Source: Kiritimatiellia bacterium (GTDB taxonomy: Bacteria > Verrucomicrobiota > Kiritimatiellia > CAIQIC01 > Lenti-01). From it: a stretch of DNA of 42,471 nucleotides. The stretch spans positions 1 through 42,471 of the forward strand of contig JAQUJC010000024.1 of assembly GCA_028681135.1 (NCBI GenBank), in the 5' to 3' direction. Each line of letters begins with the position of its first letter. Position 1 is the first letter of the stretch. The notes under the pieces were generated by a model. The model saw only the letters and a program-made list of their open reading frames with translations. It was not told the origin of the DNA and searched no databases. The position numbers were made by a program, and so were the translations under genes. Positions 8,133 to 15,088 of the stretch are shown here, piece by piece.

Positions 8133-9202
8133 GGTGTCACTTCCTGACTTTTATGCGGTCCGTCATCTCTTATGGAAACGCCGGCCAGCGCCCGAACGAT
8201 CAGTTCCACTAAAAATGTTCTCCAGCGCTGGAATCCCCGAGCATGGCGACTCTGTCGCCACGCCACCCCCGCCGTCCGCCGCAAATCCGGGAATTGCCCC
8301 AGGGCCTGGGCGACATCCTGCCCATAGAAAGATTCTTTGCGGCGGCGGAACCGCCGGAACAGCGCCACTCCCAGTGGACGGATGATCACCAGCCAGATAC
8401 CCAGCACCGTCAGCGCCCGCACCACCACTCGCAAGCCCTTGGCCCACCCCGTACTGCCCGGATGCAGCCAGACCGACGCCGCCAACAGCGCCAGCAGCAC
8501 CACCCCCGCTTTGAAGGGTGTCCGTTGCCACCAGCGTTTGCGTCCGCCAGATACCAGGGGAACCGACATCGACCCGATGGGAAGGTCTTCTTTGGGACGC
8601 GGCTCATCCAGGCCGCGGGCGATTTCGGCAGGAATCGTCCCCGCCAACCATCCGGTCGCCAGCCCGGCCACCGTGTAATAGCCCAGGTAGAAAAACAAGA
8701 ACCAGCCCGTGGGCGACACCCCCCCCGCCCCCGCCCCCATGCGCTCCAGCAGCCAATGCCCGACGGCATCGACCGATTCCCACAGGGAGCGCCCATAGAG
8801 GATGCTCATCACCAGCAACTTTTGCACGGCGCCCTGCCACAGAGCCAGCAGCCCCAGCAGCAGCGCCCCCAGACGAATGGACGGCAGCAACCCGAACAAG
8901 GCTGTCCCGGCCACGCCCTGGAACGCCACCGAAGCATAGGCCGGCAGCGGCGTGTGCGGACTCGCCGCCGCCTTCACCAACAGCACCACCACCGTTGCCT
9001 TGAGCACCGCCTTGGCCCGCTGCTCGGCAAAAAACGCGATCAAGGCGATCAAGACAACCGCGGTCGACCCGACCACAATGCCGGTAAAGGGCACGCGCAG
9101 CGCATGGATCAGCCCGCCCAGACCTGCTTCGTTCAGCGCCCACAGCGCCGTCAGCCGCTCCACCGCCAGATGGCGGTCCAGATAGGGGGCATCCGCCTTC
9201 AC
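8129..9202 (-). CDS. Unknown multi-pass membrane protein of the TonB locus
   Basis: A ~357-residue protein with about six or seven membrane segments, for example GIVVGSTAVVLIALIAFFA, VLKATVVVLLVKAA, WFLFFYLGYYTVAGLATGW, KAGVVLLALLAASVW and VLGIWLVIIRPLGVALF. The first half (LWALNEAGLGGLIHALRVPF, SPHTPLPAYASVAFQG) is faintly like substrate-binding S components of ECF transporters, but I cannot assign a family. The second half has two basic cytoplasmic stretches (GGRKRWWQR, RRFRRRKE). I chose GTG at 9202 because it forms a GTGA overlap with the methyltransferase stop; an ATG at 9232 is possible. The end forms ATGA with exbB. Such tight coupling implies a role in the same import process, perhaps moving the cargo across the inner membrane. 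Confidence 0.72.
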   Translation of the reverse strand: MKADAPYLDRHLAVERLTALWALNEAGLGGLIHALRVPFTGIVVGSTAVVLIALIAFFAEQRAKAVLKATVVVLLVKAAASPHTPLPAYASVAFQGVAGTALFGLLPSIRLGALLLGLLALWQGAVQKLLVMSILYGRSLWESVDAVGHWLLERMGAGAGGVSPTGWFLFFYLGYYTVAGLATGWLAGTIPAEIARGLDEPRPKEDLPIGSMSVPLVSGGRKRWWQRTPFKAGVVLLALLAASVWLHPGSTGWAKGLRVVVRALTVLGIWLVIIRPLGVALFRRFRRRKESFYGQDVAQALGQFPDLRRTAGVAWRQSRHARGFQRWRTFLVELIVRALAGVSIRDDGPHKSQEVTP

Positions 9203-10068
9203 CGCGCGGTCTCCCACGTCAGCAGCGCCCATTCAAACTCATGGCGATAGTGCGCGGTGCCATCCGCCGCCTTGGGTAAATCGCGATAGAAGCCCCGCAG
9301 TTTCTTTTCCTCGTTGGGCGTCAACGAGCCGATGCGCCAGCGGACCGCCTGCACAAAGTCCTCGATCCCGGCATAGCCAGAGCCCCCCTCGGAGCGGATA
9401 AAGTTCACCGCAGCGTGCACCCCCATCTGGTAGAGAATATTGACCGCATAGATATACCCTGGCCGCGGTTGCAGGTCGCGCCCCAACAGCGCCAGCACAT
9501 CCGGGCCCAGATAATTGCCGCCGGCATGGATCGTTGCCGCGCAGCGCACCCGGGCCTGGCGGGTCATCTTCTCAAGTGCGGCGTGCAAATCCTCCACCCC
9601 CAAAGCCCGGGAACAAATCGCCAGGTCCACCTGGGGAATTTGCTGCCAGGAGTCTGTCCACGACAGCCGATGAACCTCCATATTCTCCACCCCGGCCGCG
9701 CGCCGGTTGCGCTCAAGATGGTGCAGCATCTCCGGCGAAAAATCCAGGCCATAGACTTTTTGGATTTGGCGGGCCAAAGGAATGGCCAGATTGCCGGTGC
9801 CGCAGCCGATATCCACTGCCGTGCGCACCCCACGCAAATCCACCCCCGCCAAGAATGCGTCATTGTAATCGCTATCGCGCACCTGGCGGCTACGCCGTGC
9901 CGCCCGCCGATCCCAGTCCGCGCTTGACCGCGAGCCATACGAGGTCCGGCGGCACTGCTCGCGGTACAGCGCAGCAAAGTCGATCTCCTGAAAGGCATCC
10001 CGCTCGCGGGACGTCTTGCCCTTCCCCTCCCCCCCCCTCGCATTTGGCTTGGTCGTGTTAGTTGTCAT
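9199..10068 (-). CDS. SAM-dependent methyltransferase of the TonB locus
   Basis: A 289-residue class I methyltransferase. Residues ~85-185 contain the Rossmann core: VRTAVDIGCGTGNLAIPLA (SAM-binding loop), VYGLDFSPEMLHHLE (acidic end of strand 2) and QVDLAICSRAL (strand 4). The ~100-residue C-terminal region (GGNYLGPDVLALLG, YAVNILYQMGVHAAVNFI) is not one I recognise and may bind the substrate. The ATG at 10068 is 34 bases after the receptor stop. The first ~30 residues are lysine/glycine-rich and low complexity, with a run of nine G at codons ~11-13. No signal peptide, so it acts in the cytoplasm. Its place between receptor and permease-like protein suggests it modifies the imported compound or a chelator; substrate unknown. 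Confidence 0.85.
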   Translation of the reverse strand: MTTNTTKPNARGGEGKGKTSRERDAFQEIDFAALYREQCRRTSYGSRSSADWDRRAARRSRQVRDSDYNDAFLAGVDLRGVRTAVDIGCGTGNLAIPLARQIQKVYGLDFSPEMLHHLERNRRAAGVENMEVHRLSWTDSWQQIPQVDLAICSRALGVEDLHAALEKMTRQARVRCAATIHAGGNYLGPDVLALLGRDLQPRPGYIYAVNILYQMGVHAAVNFIRSEGGSGYAGIEDFVQAVRWRIGSLTPNEEKKLRGFYRDLPKAADGTAHYRHEFEWALLTWETAR

Positions 10069-10102
10069 ACGTACGGTCCCATCGCAACCCCTTCTATCCT
10101 TG

Positions 10103-12091
10103 TTAAAACCGGTATTGCACACTGGCATGAAGGCTTCGGCCTTCCTCGGGATAGCCCTCTTCCAGTGCATAGTTTTCATCGAAGAGATTATGAATCCCGG
10201 CCTGCACCGCCCAACCGTTGGCCCAGTCGACCCGTGCCTCCAGGTGGGCCAGCCAGAACCCGTCCACGGTCTTGCCATCGCTAGCATAATAGCGCGACGA
10301 AACCCCCTCCACGCTTGGGAGCAACGTGAGCGACGGCACCACGGCCCATTCCCCATACAGACGCAGCGCGTGCTCGGGTACTCCGGTCAGCTTTATTTCC
10401 GGGCGGTCGAGATTCCGTCGGTGCAGATAAGCATACTCGACCCCCGCCATCAGCGACTCCGACGGCCGCCACTCCAGCCCCGCTTCAAGTCCTGTGTTTT
10501 CCGATTCGCCCACATTGCGCGGCTGATCCAGCCAGGCCCCCTCCTCATCCTGTGCCACACGGTTCACCGACTGGATGGTATCGTCCAAACGGCTGTAAAA
10601 GACGCTGACACGACCGCGCACCGCGTCTGCCAGCCGCCCCTCATAGCCCAGTTCGCCATGCCACGCGCTCTCCGGGTCCAGACCCGGATTGGGCAGCATC
10701 TTCCCCAGCCGATAGGAATAGCGGTCCTTGAGGGTCGGGAAGCGGGTTTTACGCGCCACGGTCGCGCGGACTACGCCGCCCGAGGGCGCATAAAACAACC
10801 CGGCCTGGGGATTCAGCGCCCCGTTATCATTGGACGAGAAATCCTCGCCGCTGTTGGCATCCCTGGCTTCGAGGCTCCGCCGGGCCTCGACGGACGCACC
10901 CAGGGCCACGGACCAGCGCTCGGCCAGTGCAATCCGATCCTCCACCCCCAGCGCCCACGTTTCGTCTTTGAACGTCTGCCGAGGATCGCCCCTATTATGT
11001 TCGCGATGCACATCCTGCTTGTAATGCACCGCCGCCCGCAAGGCCTGGCGCTCCCCCAGCGTTGTGCCCGCCTCGACCGATCCCCCGAACGCATAATCGT
11101 CATAGATACTCGTAAACGACGACCGCCGGGTTTGGGTGCTCAGCGTCGCGTCGTCGTATGCCTTCAGTGTGTTTTCATAGGTGTCGTAATACAGTCGCGG
11201 CTTCACATATCCCGTCTGGCCGATGGACTGGCGCCCCACCACATAGACACTGTTTTTGAGCCATTCGGTATAGCGCCAATACCGCGGCACAACCTCCGGG
11301 TCCGTCCCCGCGTAGGCCGGCACCCCCTTCTGGCTATCCTGCCGCACAAACCCCACCGCGATCTCGTCATCCCCCCCCCCCTTTGGCGTCCACCCCAGCT
11401 TGGCACTGATCTGCACATCGCGGGAGTCCGAATTATCCCGCCGCCCGCCATCCTCCGTCGGCACCGCCCGGAAATTGTCCGCCACTCGAAAATAGTCGCG
11501 TTCGCGCCAAGACACCCCGGCCTGTGCGTAGCCGTAGGCCCGCCGCATCCCGGCCCGCACGGCCCCCTCCATCCCGTTGCCGCTGTTCACCCCCGCCCGC
11601 GCCTCCAACTCCTCCGGCTGGACTGGGCGGCGGCTCACCACATTGATCGCCCCCCCCAGGGTATTGGGGCCATAGATGACCGGGCTGTAGCCCTTGGAAA
11701 TGGACAGCCCCGCCATATCGAACACATCCAGCCGGCTCATATCGATGTTGCCATCGTAGGGCACATAGACCGGGATGCCATCAATGAACAACGGCACCTG
11801 CCGCGAGTCGAAGCCCCGCACCAAGGCGACAGTCTCCCCGCGCGCCCCGACCCGGGACAGTGTCACCCCCGGCGCCAAGGCCGCCGCCTCCGCCACGTTG
11901 CGGCGGAACTGTCCATCCGCCTGCTCGCCCGACACCTGCACCAGCGCGCCATCGCCCGCCGGGTCCTCGGTCCCCACCACCTGCACTTCGCCCAACGAAA
12001 ATACCCGCGACGGCGCCTCCTGCCCCCACGCCCCCGCCGCCAGCAGCCCCGCCGCCAGCGCCAAGCAAATCCATGTTCGATTTGGTTTCAT
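10103..12091 (-). CDS. TonB-dependent outer-membrane receptor
   Basis: A 662-residue receptor. Signal peptide 1-23 (LALAAGLLAAGAWG), then a plug domain: FSLGEVQVVGTED is TonB-box-like, and VPLFIDGIPVYVPYDGNIDM, RLDVFDMAGLSISKG and VIYGPNTLGGAINVVSRRP are conserved plug motifs. The rest alternates like a 22-strand barrel (VRATVARKTRFPTLKDRYSY, NVGESENTGLEAGLEWRP) and ends in HASVQYRF with a terminal aromatic, as barrels do. The ATG is preceded by AAAGGAA. Codons ~237-240 (Lys-Gly-Gly-Gly) are written as a run of eleven G, probably in an external loop, so slipped-strand switching is possible. Ligand unknown; the ModE-like regulator upstream suggests a metal or oxyanion. Confidence 0.94.
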   Translation of the reverse strand: MKPNRTWICLALAAGLLAAGAWGQEAPSRVFSLGEVQVVGTEDPAGDGALVQVSGEQADGQFRRNVAEAAALAPGVTLSRVGARGETVALVRGFDSRQVPLFIDGIPVYVPYDGNIDMSRLDVFDMAGLSISKGYSPVIYGPNTLGGAINVVSRRPVQPEELEARAGVNSGNGMEGAVRAGMRRAYGYAQAGVSWRERDYFRVADNFRAVPTEDGGRRDNSDSRDVQISAKLGWTPKGGGDDEIAVGFVRQDSQKGVPAYAGTDPEVVPRYWRYTEWLKNSVYVVGRQSIGQTGYVKPRLYYDTYENTLKAYDDATLSTQTRRSSFTSIYDDYAFGGSVEAGTTLGERQALRAAVHYKQDVHREHNRGDPRQTFKDETWALGVEDRIALAERWSVALGASVEARRSLEARDANSGEDFSSNDNGALNPQAGLFYAPSGGVVRATVARKTRFPTLKDRYSYRLGKMLPNPGLDPESAWHGELGYEGRLADAVRGRVSVFYSRLDDTIQSVNRVAQDEEGAWLDQPRNVGESENTGLEAGLEWRPSESLMAGVEYAYLHRRNLDRPEIKLTGVPEHALRLYGEWAVVPSLTLLPSVEGVSSRYYASDGKTVDGFWLAHLEARVDWANGWAVQAGIHNLFDENYALEEGYPEEGRSLHASVQYRF
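11371..11381. repeat. 11-base G homopolymer inside the receptor gene
   Basis: On the coding (minus) strand this is AA-G11-AT, encoding Lys-Gly-Gly-Gly-Asp. It is the longest single-base run within any gene of the window. Loss or gain of one G would shift the receptor out of frame about a third of the way in. Runs of this length in surface-protein genes are known phase-variation sites in other bacteria. Confidence 0.85.
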
Positions 12092-12392
12092 TTTATTCCT
12101 TTCGTTGACTGTTTGGGCGGGTCATCCACCGGGCTTGCACCGGTGTGCTTCAGGCTGCACAGCCAACCTAACCTTCCCCGGGACAAGCCCGGGGGATTCC
12201 CCAATCCCGGGCAGGACGGAGCTTGCCCCTCCGGAGACCCCACTTGAAAATTGAATGCCTTCGGCTTGGTAAATATTGTGCTCCCTCTTTCCTCCCTCTG
12301 TGGTCCTCGGTGGCCCTCTGTGGTAAAAATGGCTGTTTCCCTTTTCGCGCCTTTTTGCGCTTTTCGTCGTTTTCTCTTCCCCAATCCCGCAT
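12092..12392 (-). promoter_or_regulatory. Structured leader between regulator and receptor genes
   Basis: This 301-base gap, transcribed toward the receptor, holds several hairpins: CACCGG/CCGGTG (12127-12145), GGCT/AGCC (12153-12164), and a cluster of CCCGGG-based pairs around 12175-12212. Sixteen bases at 12183-12198 are identical to the tandem repeat at 67-82, so part is a dispersed repeat. Farther upstream (about 12285-12330) is an ACCACAGAGG-type repetitive phrase. I looked for a cobalamin riboswitch and found no GCCACTG core. An attenuator or unknown riboswitch remains possible. Confidence 0.4.
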
Positions 12393-12749
12393 TCACGAAA
12401 TCGCTCCTTTGCCGTATTTCTTCTGAAAACCCGCAAACGCCTGATCCGCCGCCCGCCGCACCCGCTGGCGCAGCCGCTTAAAATCCCGGATGAACCCCCG
12501 CGCGAAGGGCGTTAATTCGCTGCGCCCCCGCTCCGCTCCACCCCGGTGACGCTCCAGCAAGGTCGCGCCCAGTTCGCGTTCCAACCGATTCAGAATCTTC
12601 AGCGCCTTCACATACGATAACCCCATCTCCCGCGCCGCCTGCTGAATCGACCCATGCGTGCCGATCCCTTCCAGCAGCTCCAGGACCCCCGCCCCGCCGA
12701 ATTCTTCATCCTGCTCGTTCGCCAACGCCATCTTGATATGCCACTTCAT
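12393..12749 (-). CDS. ModE-type winged-helix regulator (DNA-binding domain only)
   Basis: A 118-residue protein like the N-terminal DNA-binding domain of ModE, the molybdate-responsive repressor. Diagnostic parts: LLEGIGTHGSIQQAAREMGL (helix-turn-helix), SYVKALKILNRLERELGATL, then the wing ERHRGGAERGRSELTPFARG, close to the ModE pattern LVERxxGGxxGGGxxLT. The molybdate-binding MOP domain is absent, so it may sense a ligand differently or be controlled by a partner. Starts at 12749 or 12731 are possible; neither has a clear ribosome site, and a ModE-box-like inverted repeat lies at 12754-12777. It is the first gene ahead of the TonB operon and is the likely controller of it and of itself. Related single-domain ModE-like proteins occur in many anaerobes. 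Confidence 0.85.
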   Translation of the reverse strand: MKWHIKMALANEQDEEFGGAGVLELLEGIGTHGSIQQAAREMGLSYVKALKILNRLERELGATLLERHRGGAERGRSELTPFARGFIRDFKRLRQRVRRAADQAFAGFQKKYGKGAIS

Positions 12750-12753
12750 TTGC

Positions 12754-12777
12754 CGATGTATATAGACGTGTATATCG
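12754..12777. promoter_or_regulatory. ModE-box-like operator
   Basis: CGATGTATA, six bases, TGTATATCG forms an imperfect inverted repeat. From memory, the published ModE box has half-sites CGNTATATA with a 6-7 base gap. Here each half differs from CGNTATATA at one position (CGATGTATA; CGATATACA on the other strand) and the gap is six. It ends 5 bases upstream of the ATG at 12749, a position suited to autorepression. Confidence 0.62.
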
Positions 12778-13230
12778 GAAGGCGCAAGCGCAAAATTTTG
12801 TGGTGGATGGTGGGTGGTGGGTGGTTAATGGTTGATGGTTGATGGTGGGTGGTGGGTGGTGGATGGGGGGCAGTAGGTCCAAATCCATTTTAACCACATA
12901 GATTCACAGAGGGGGGTATCCGAGGTCAGAAGTCAGAAGTCCGATTCAATCACTGAACAATATTCAATTTTTAATTTTCTGAGGGTAGGGCGAATCCTCC
13001 GGATGAGCCGCGGCTGTTTAAGGCCTGCATCTGATCATGCCGCCTTAACCATTGCTTCGCCGCCTCACTTTCTACGTCTTCGCGTCTTGGCGACCTTCGC
13101 GAGAGGAATGTTCTGGCTGCTCGATTTTCCCATTTGTACAATTCGTGAAATTCGTAGTTGCGATGCCTTATTTTCCTCTTTCGTGGATTCTGCGCTTTTC
13201 GTAGTTTGACGGTCCCGCGGCCCGCCCATC
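12778..13230. repeat. Intergenic island of short-period quasi-repeats
   Basis: About 450 bases without a gene. In order: a GGTGGGTGGTTAATGG-type run (about 12799-12865), a phrase CCACATAGATTCACAGAG (about 12894-12911), a doubled AGTCAGAAGTC phrase (about 12925-12945), an AT-rich stretch (about 12955-12980), an inverted copy of the GC-rich dispersed repeat (12983-13018), a CTTCGCGTCTTGGCGACCTT phrase (about 13078-13097) and ATTCGTGAAATTCGTAG (about 13140-13156). Similar phrases occur near 405-430 and 12285-12330. I see no open frame or RNA gene. Confidence 0.75.
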
Positions 13231-13236
13231 AGGACA

Positions 13237-13267
13237 CAAAAAAACCCGGCCGGTGACCCGGCCGGGT
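13237..13267 (-). terminator. Intrinsic terminator of the PEP-CTERM gene
   Basis: On the minus strand a stem of nine to ten GC pairs (CCCGGCCGG / CCGGCCGGG, 13245-13266) with loop GTCA is followed by seven T. It lies 21 bases past the stop of the PEP-CTERM gene. This is a textbook intrinsic terminator. Confidence 0.93.
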
Positions 13268-13287
13268 GCAATCGCCATAGCGAAAAT

Positions 13288-13914
13288 TTACGCGCGCCGC
13301 CGACGCAGCGCCATCACCAGCGCCCCAAGGCCCAACAGCCCCATCGTCGCCGGCTCAGGAATCGCCGTGAATTGCTGGTCGGGCTTCACGCCCGCCGTAC
13401 CGCCACCAGCAATATCCAAATTATCTGTCTGCCACGACGGCGGGTCGATGTATAAGGTAACCGGCTCGGTCTCGTAATACCAGCTTCCGACCGCCGGAGT
13501 GCCTTCAAAGGCCCGCTGGTAGATGTAGCCTGCCGTCTGCCAACTTGCATCTTGATATCGGCTAACGTTACTGACATATCCAAGGTAGTTGTACCACACG
13601 CTCCCATCAGACGCGGTGACATTTGCCCCGACCACGCTTTGAGCCAACGTACGGGTGGCCCAGACTTCGTCGTCACCGCTCACCCAGCCACCGCTGCTGT
13701 TGGCCAAGTTTGGTGCATCAGCCGTTGCATCCGGAGAGTAAATCAACTGCCAGGTCAGCGCATAACTGTCGAGCAGATAGTTCTCGCTTCCTGAAAGATC
13801 TGTCGCGGTATGGTCGTAAAGACCCCACCCGGTCGTCCACTCAATATGAACAGCCGCAGAAGCCACAGAAACTGCGCACGCCAGAATCATCAAAGCCAAG
13901 AGAATTTTCTTCAT
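13288..13914 (-). CDS. Secreted PEP-CTERM protein
   Basis: A 208-residue exported protein. Signal peptide MKKILLALMILACAVSVASA, then a polar body rich in Ser, Thr, Trp and Tyr (IEWTTGWGLYDHTATDLSGS, WYNYLGYVSN), and a C-terminal PEP-CTERM sorting tail: IPEPAT, a hydrophobic MGLLGLGALVMAL, and RRRRA. In this system the tail is recognised by an exosortase in the inner membrane and removed, and the protein is delivered to the surface or matrix. I chose the ATG at 13914 because it begins the signal peptide and has GGAAAGA upstream. No exosortase gene is in the window. The body fits no family I know. It ends at a strong terminator and is probably monocistronic. Confidence 0.9.
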   Translation of the reverse strand: MKKILLALMILACAVSVASAAVHIEWTTGWGLYDHTATDLSGSENYLLDSYALTWQLIYSPDATADAPNLANSSGGWVSGDDEVWATRTLAQSVVGANVTASDGSVWYNYLGYVSNVSRYQDASWQTAGYIYQRAFEGTPAVGSWYYETEPVTLYIDPPSWQTDNLDIAGGGTAGVKPDQQFTAIPEPATMGLLGLGALVMALRRRRA

Positions 13915-14062
13915 GTTATTGTTCTTTCCACTGTCTGTTACTATTGTCCAACGCCGAAACCTTTTCAACAGTCGGGTCTGACAGTAGCGCAGACACCAAG
14001 CAGAGAGCAAGCCCTTTTATCAATAATTTCACCAATAATTTCCAGCCCCCTTCACCCCCCAT

Positions 14063-14144
14063 TGTAGGCCGGGGTTACACCCCCGGCGACCCCCCGGCGC
14101 TGTAGCCCACCTCCCCCATGTAGGCCGGGGTTACACCCCCGGCG
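14063..14144. repeat. Two copies of a 26-bp palindromic repeat
   Basis: The same 26 bases occur at 14063-14088 and 14119-14144, 56 bp apart, beginning TGTAGGCCGGGG. Each can fold as GCCGGGG-TTACA-CCCCGGC. A partial third piece with GTAGCCC lies between. They sit upstream of the PEP-CTERM gene and downstream of the next gene. This looks like a REP-type intergenic element. Confidence 0.85.
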
Positions 14145-14198
14145 TCTCCAGGCCGCCCTTCCACGGGCGGCAAAAATTCACAATTGGCAATACCCCAC

Positions 14199-14224
14199 AA
14201 AAAAAGGACGCCACGCAGGCGTCC
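14199..14224 (-). terminator. Intrinsic terminator of the duplicated secreted protein gene
   Basis: On the minus strand GGACGCC-TGCGT-GGCGTCC (14206-14224) is followed by seven T (14199-14205). It lies 19 bases after the stop at 14244. Strong stem plus T-run on the correct strand. Confidence 0.92.
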
Positions 14225-14243
14225 CTCGTCCCAGCCCCAACCG

Positions 14244-14945
14244 TTACGGCCAGGTGTAGGGCTTATCCACCGTCCACTGGCTGGCCACCCCAGCCTCGCG
14301 CAGGAAAAAGCCTTCTGTCGCCGACACGACCTGCGTGACTACCTCGGCGGGCCAACCCGTCTTACCCCCTTTTTGCCCGCCGCCCCATTCTTGCCGGTCA
14401 GCATCCCAAAACGACACAACCGAAAATGTCGCGGCATTAGAAGCCAAAGAGGAAGTGCCGAATACGAAATCAACCGGATAAGGGTTGGCCATGCTTTCAA
14501 TGTTACCGCTGCCAGGAACGCTGCGGGCCAATGTGCTCTCGCTGGGCAATTCGCCGGTGATCGTAATTTCTGTGGGTTCAACCGCATAATCCGGCCCCTT
14601 CAGAAAAAAGAATTCGCCCGAGGCGACTACCTGCGTGACTACTTCAGCGGGCCAGCCCGTTTTACCCGATTTTTGCCCGCCACCCCATTCTTGCAGATCA
14701 GCATCCCAGAACGAAACCACCGACAGGGGAGGCGCCTCAGTAGCCAGCGACAGATTGCTAAAGACATGATTTTCGGCCGTCATGCTGTGCAGGGGCAGGC
14801 TCACCGTGATGAGATCGCCCCCTGGGGGCAGTTGCTTTTTGATATACCCGATGCTATTGAGCGCCAGCACTTCATTCTGCGCTGTGGCCGCCACGACCGA
14901 CGCCGCCAACACCGCACCCACCACCATCCACATTGTCTTTTTCAT
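14244..14945 (-). CDS. Secreted protein with internal duplication
   Basis: A 233-residue exported protein. Signal peptide MKKTMWMVVGAVLAASVVA with cleavage near ATAQN. Two copies of a ~45-residue module follow: SVVSFWDADLQEWGGGQKSG then KTGWPAEVVTQVV, and SVVSFWDADRQEWGGGQKGG then KTGWPAEVVTQVV; each ends in a hydrophobic-aromatic patch (FFFLKG, GFFLREAG). The copies are similar at DNA level too (about 14281-14420 and 14600-14720), so the duplication is recent or homogenised. Each module is preceded by a strand-rich segment (ITVSLPLHSM; MANPYPVDF). The ATG at 14945 has GAGG upstream. No PEP-CTERM tail. I do not recognise a function; a surface or matrix protein with two equal domains is a fair guess. 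Confidence 0.82.
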   Translation of the reverse strand: MKKTMWMVVGAVLAASVVAATAQNEVLALNSIGYIKKQLPPGGDLITVSLPLHSMTAENHVFSNLSLATEAPPLSVVSFWDADLQEWGGGQKSGKTGWPAEVVTQVVASGEFFFLKGPDYAVEPTEITITGELPSESTLARSVPGSGNIESMANPYPVDFVFGTSSLASNAATFSVVSFWDADRQEWGGGQKGGKTGWPAEVVTQVVSATEGFFLREAGVASQWTVDKPYTWP

Positions 14946-15088
14946 GGCTGCCTCACATAAGTGCCCGATATAATCGCACAGCTCGTGCGCTTTATATCTC
15001 TGATCTATCATGTAACCTACCCACTTTAGCGGCATAAAATCAAGCCATAATTTACATTTTTCTCCGGTTCTCCGGTCATGCTCACGGC

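Noticed and set aside
10016-12247. 743-codon plus-strand frame opposite the TonB receptor gene
   Set aside because: It is the mirror of a clear receptor gene in GC-rich DNA; the translation is rich in Pro, His and Arg with no domain.
12092-12392. Cobalamin riboswitch upstream of the receptor
   Set aside because: No GCCACTG core or matching B12-box arrangement could be found on the transcribed strand.
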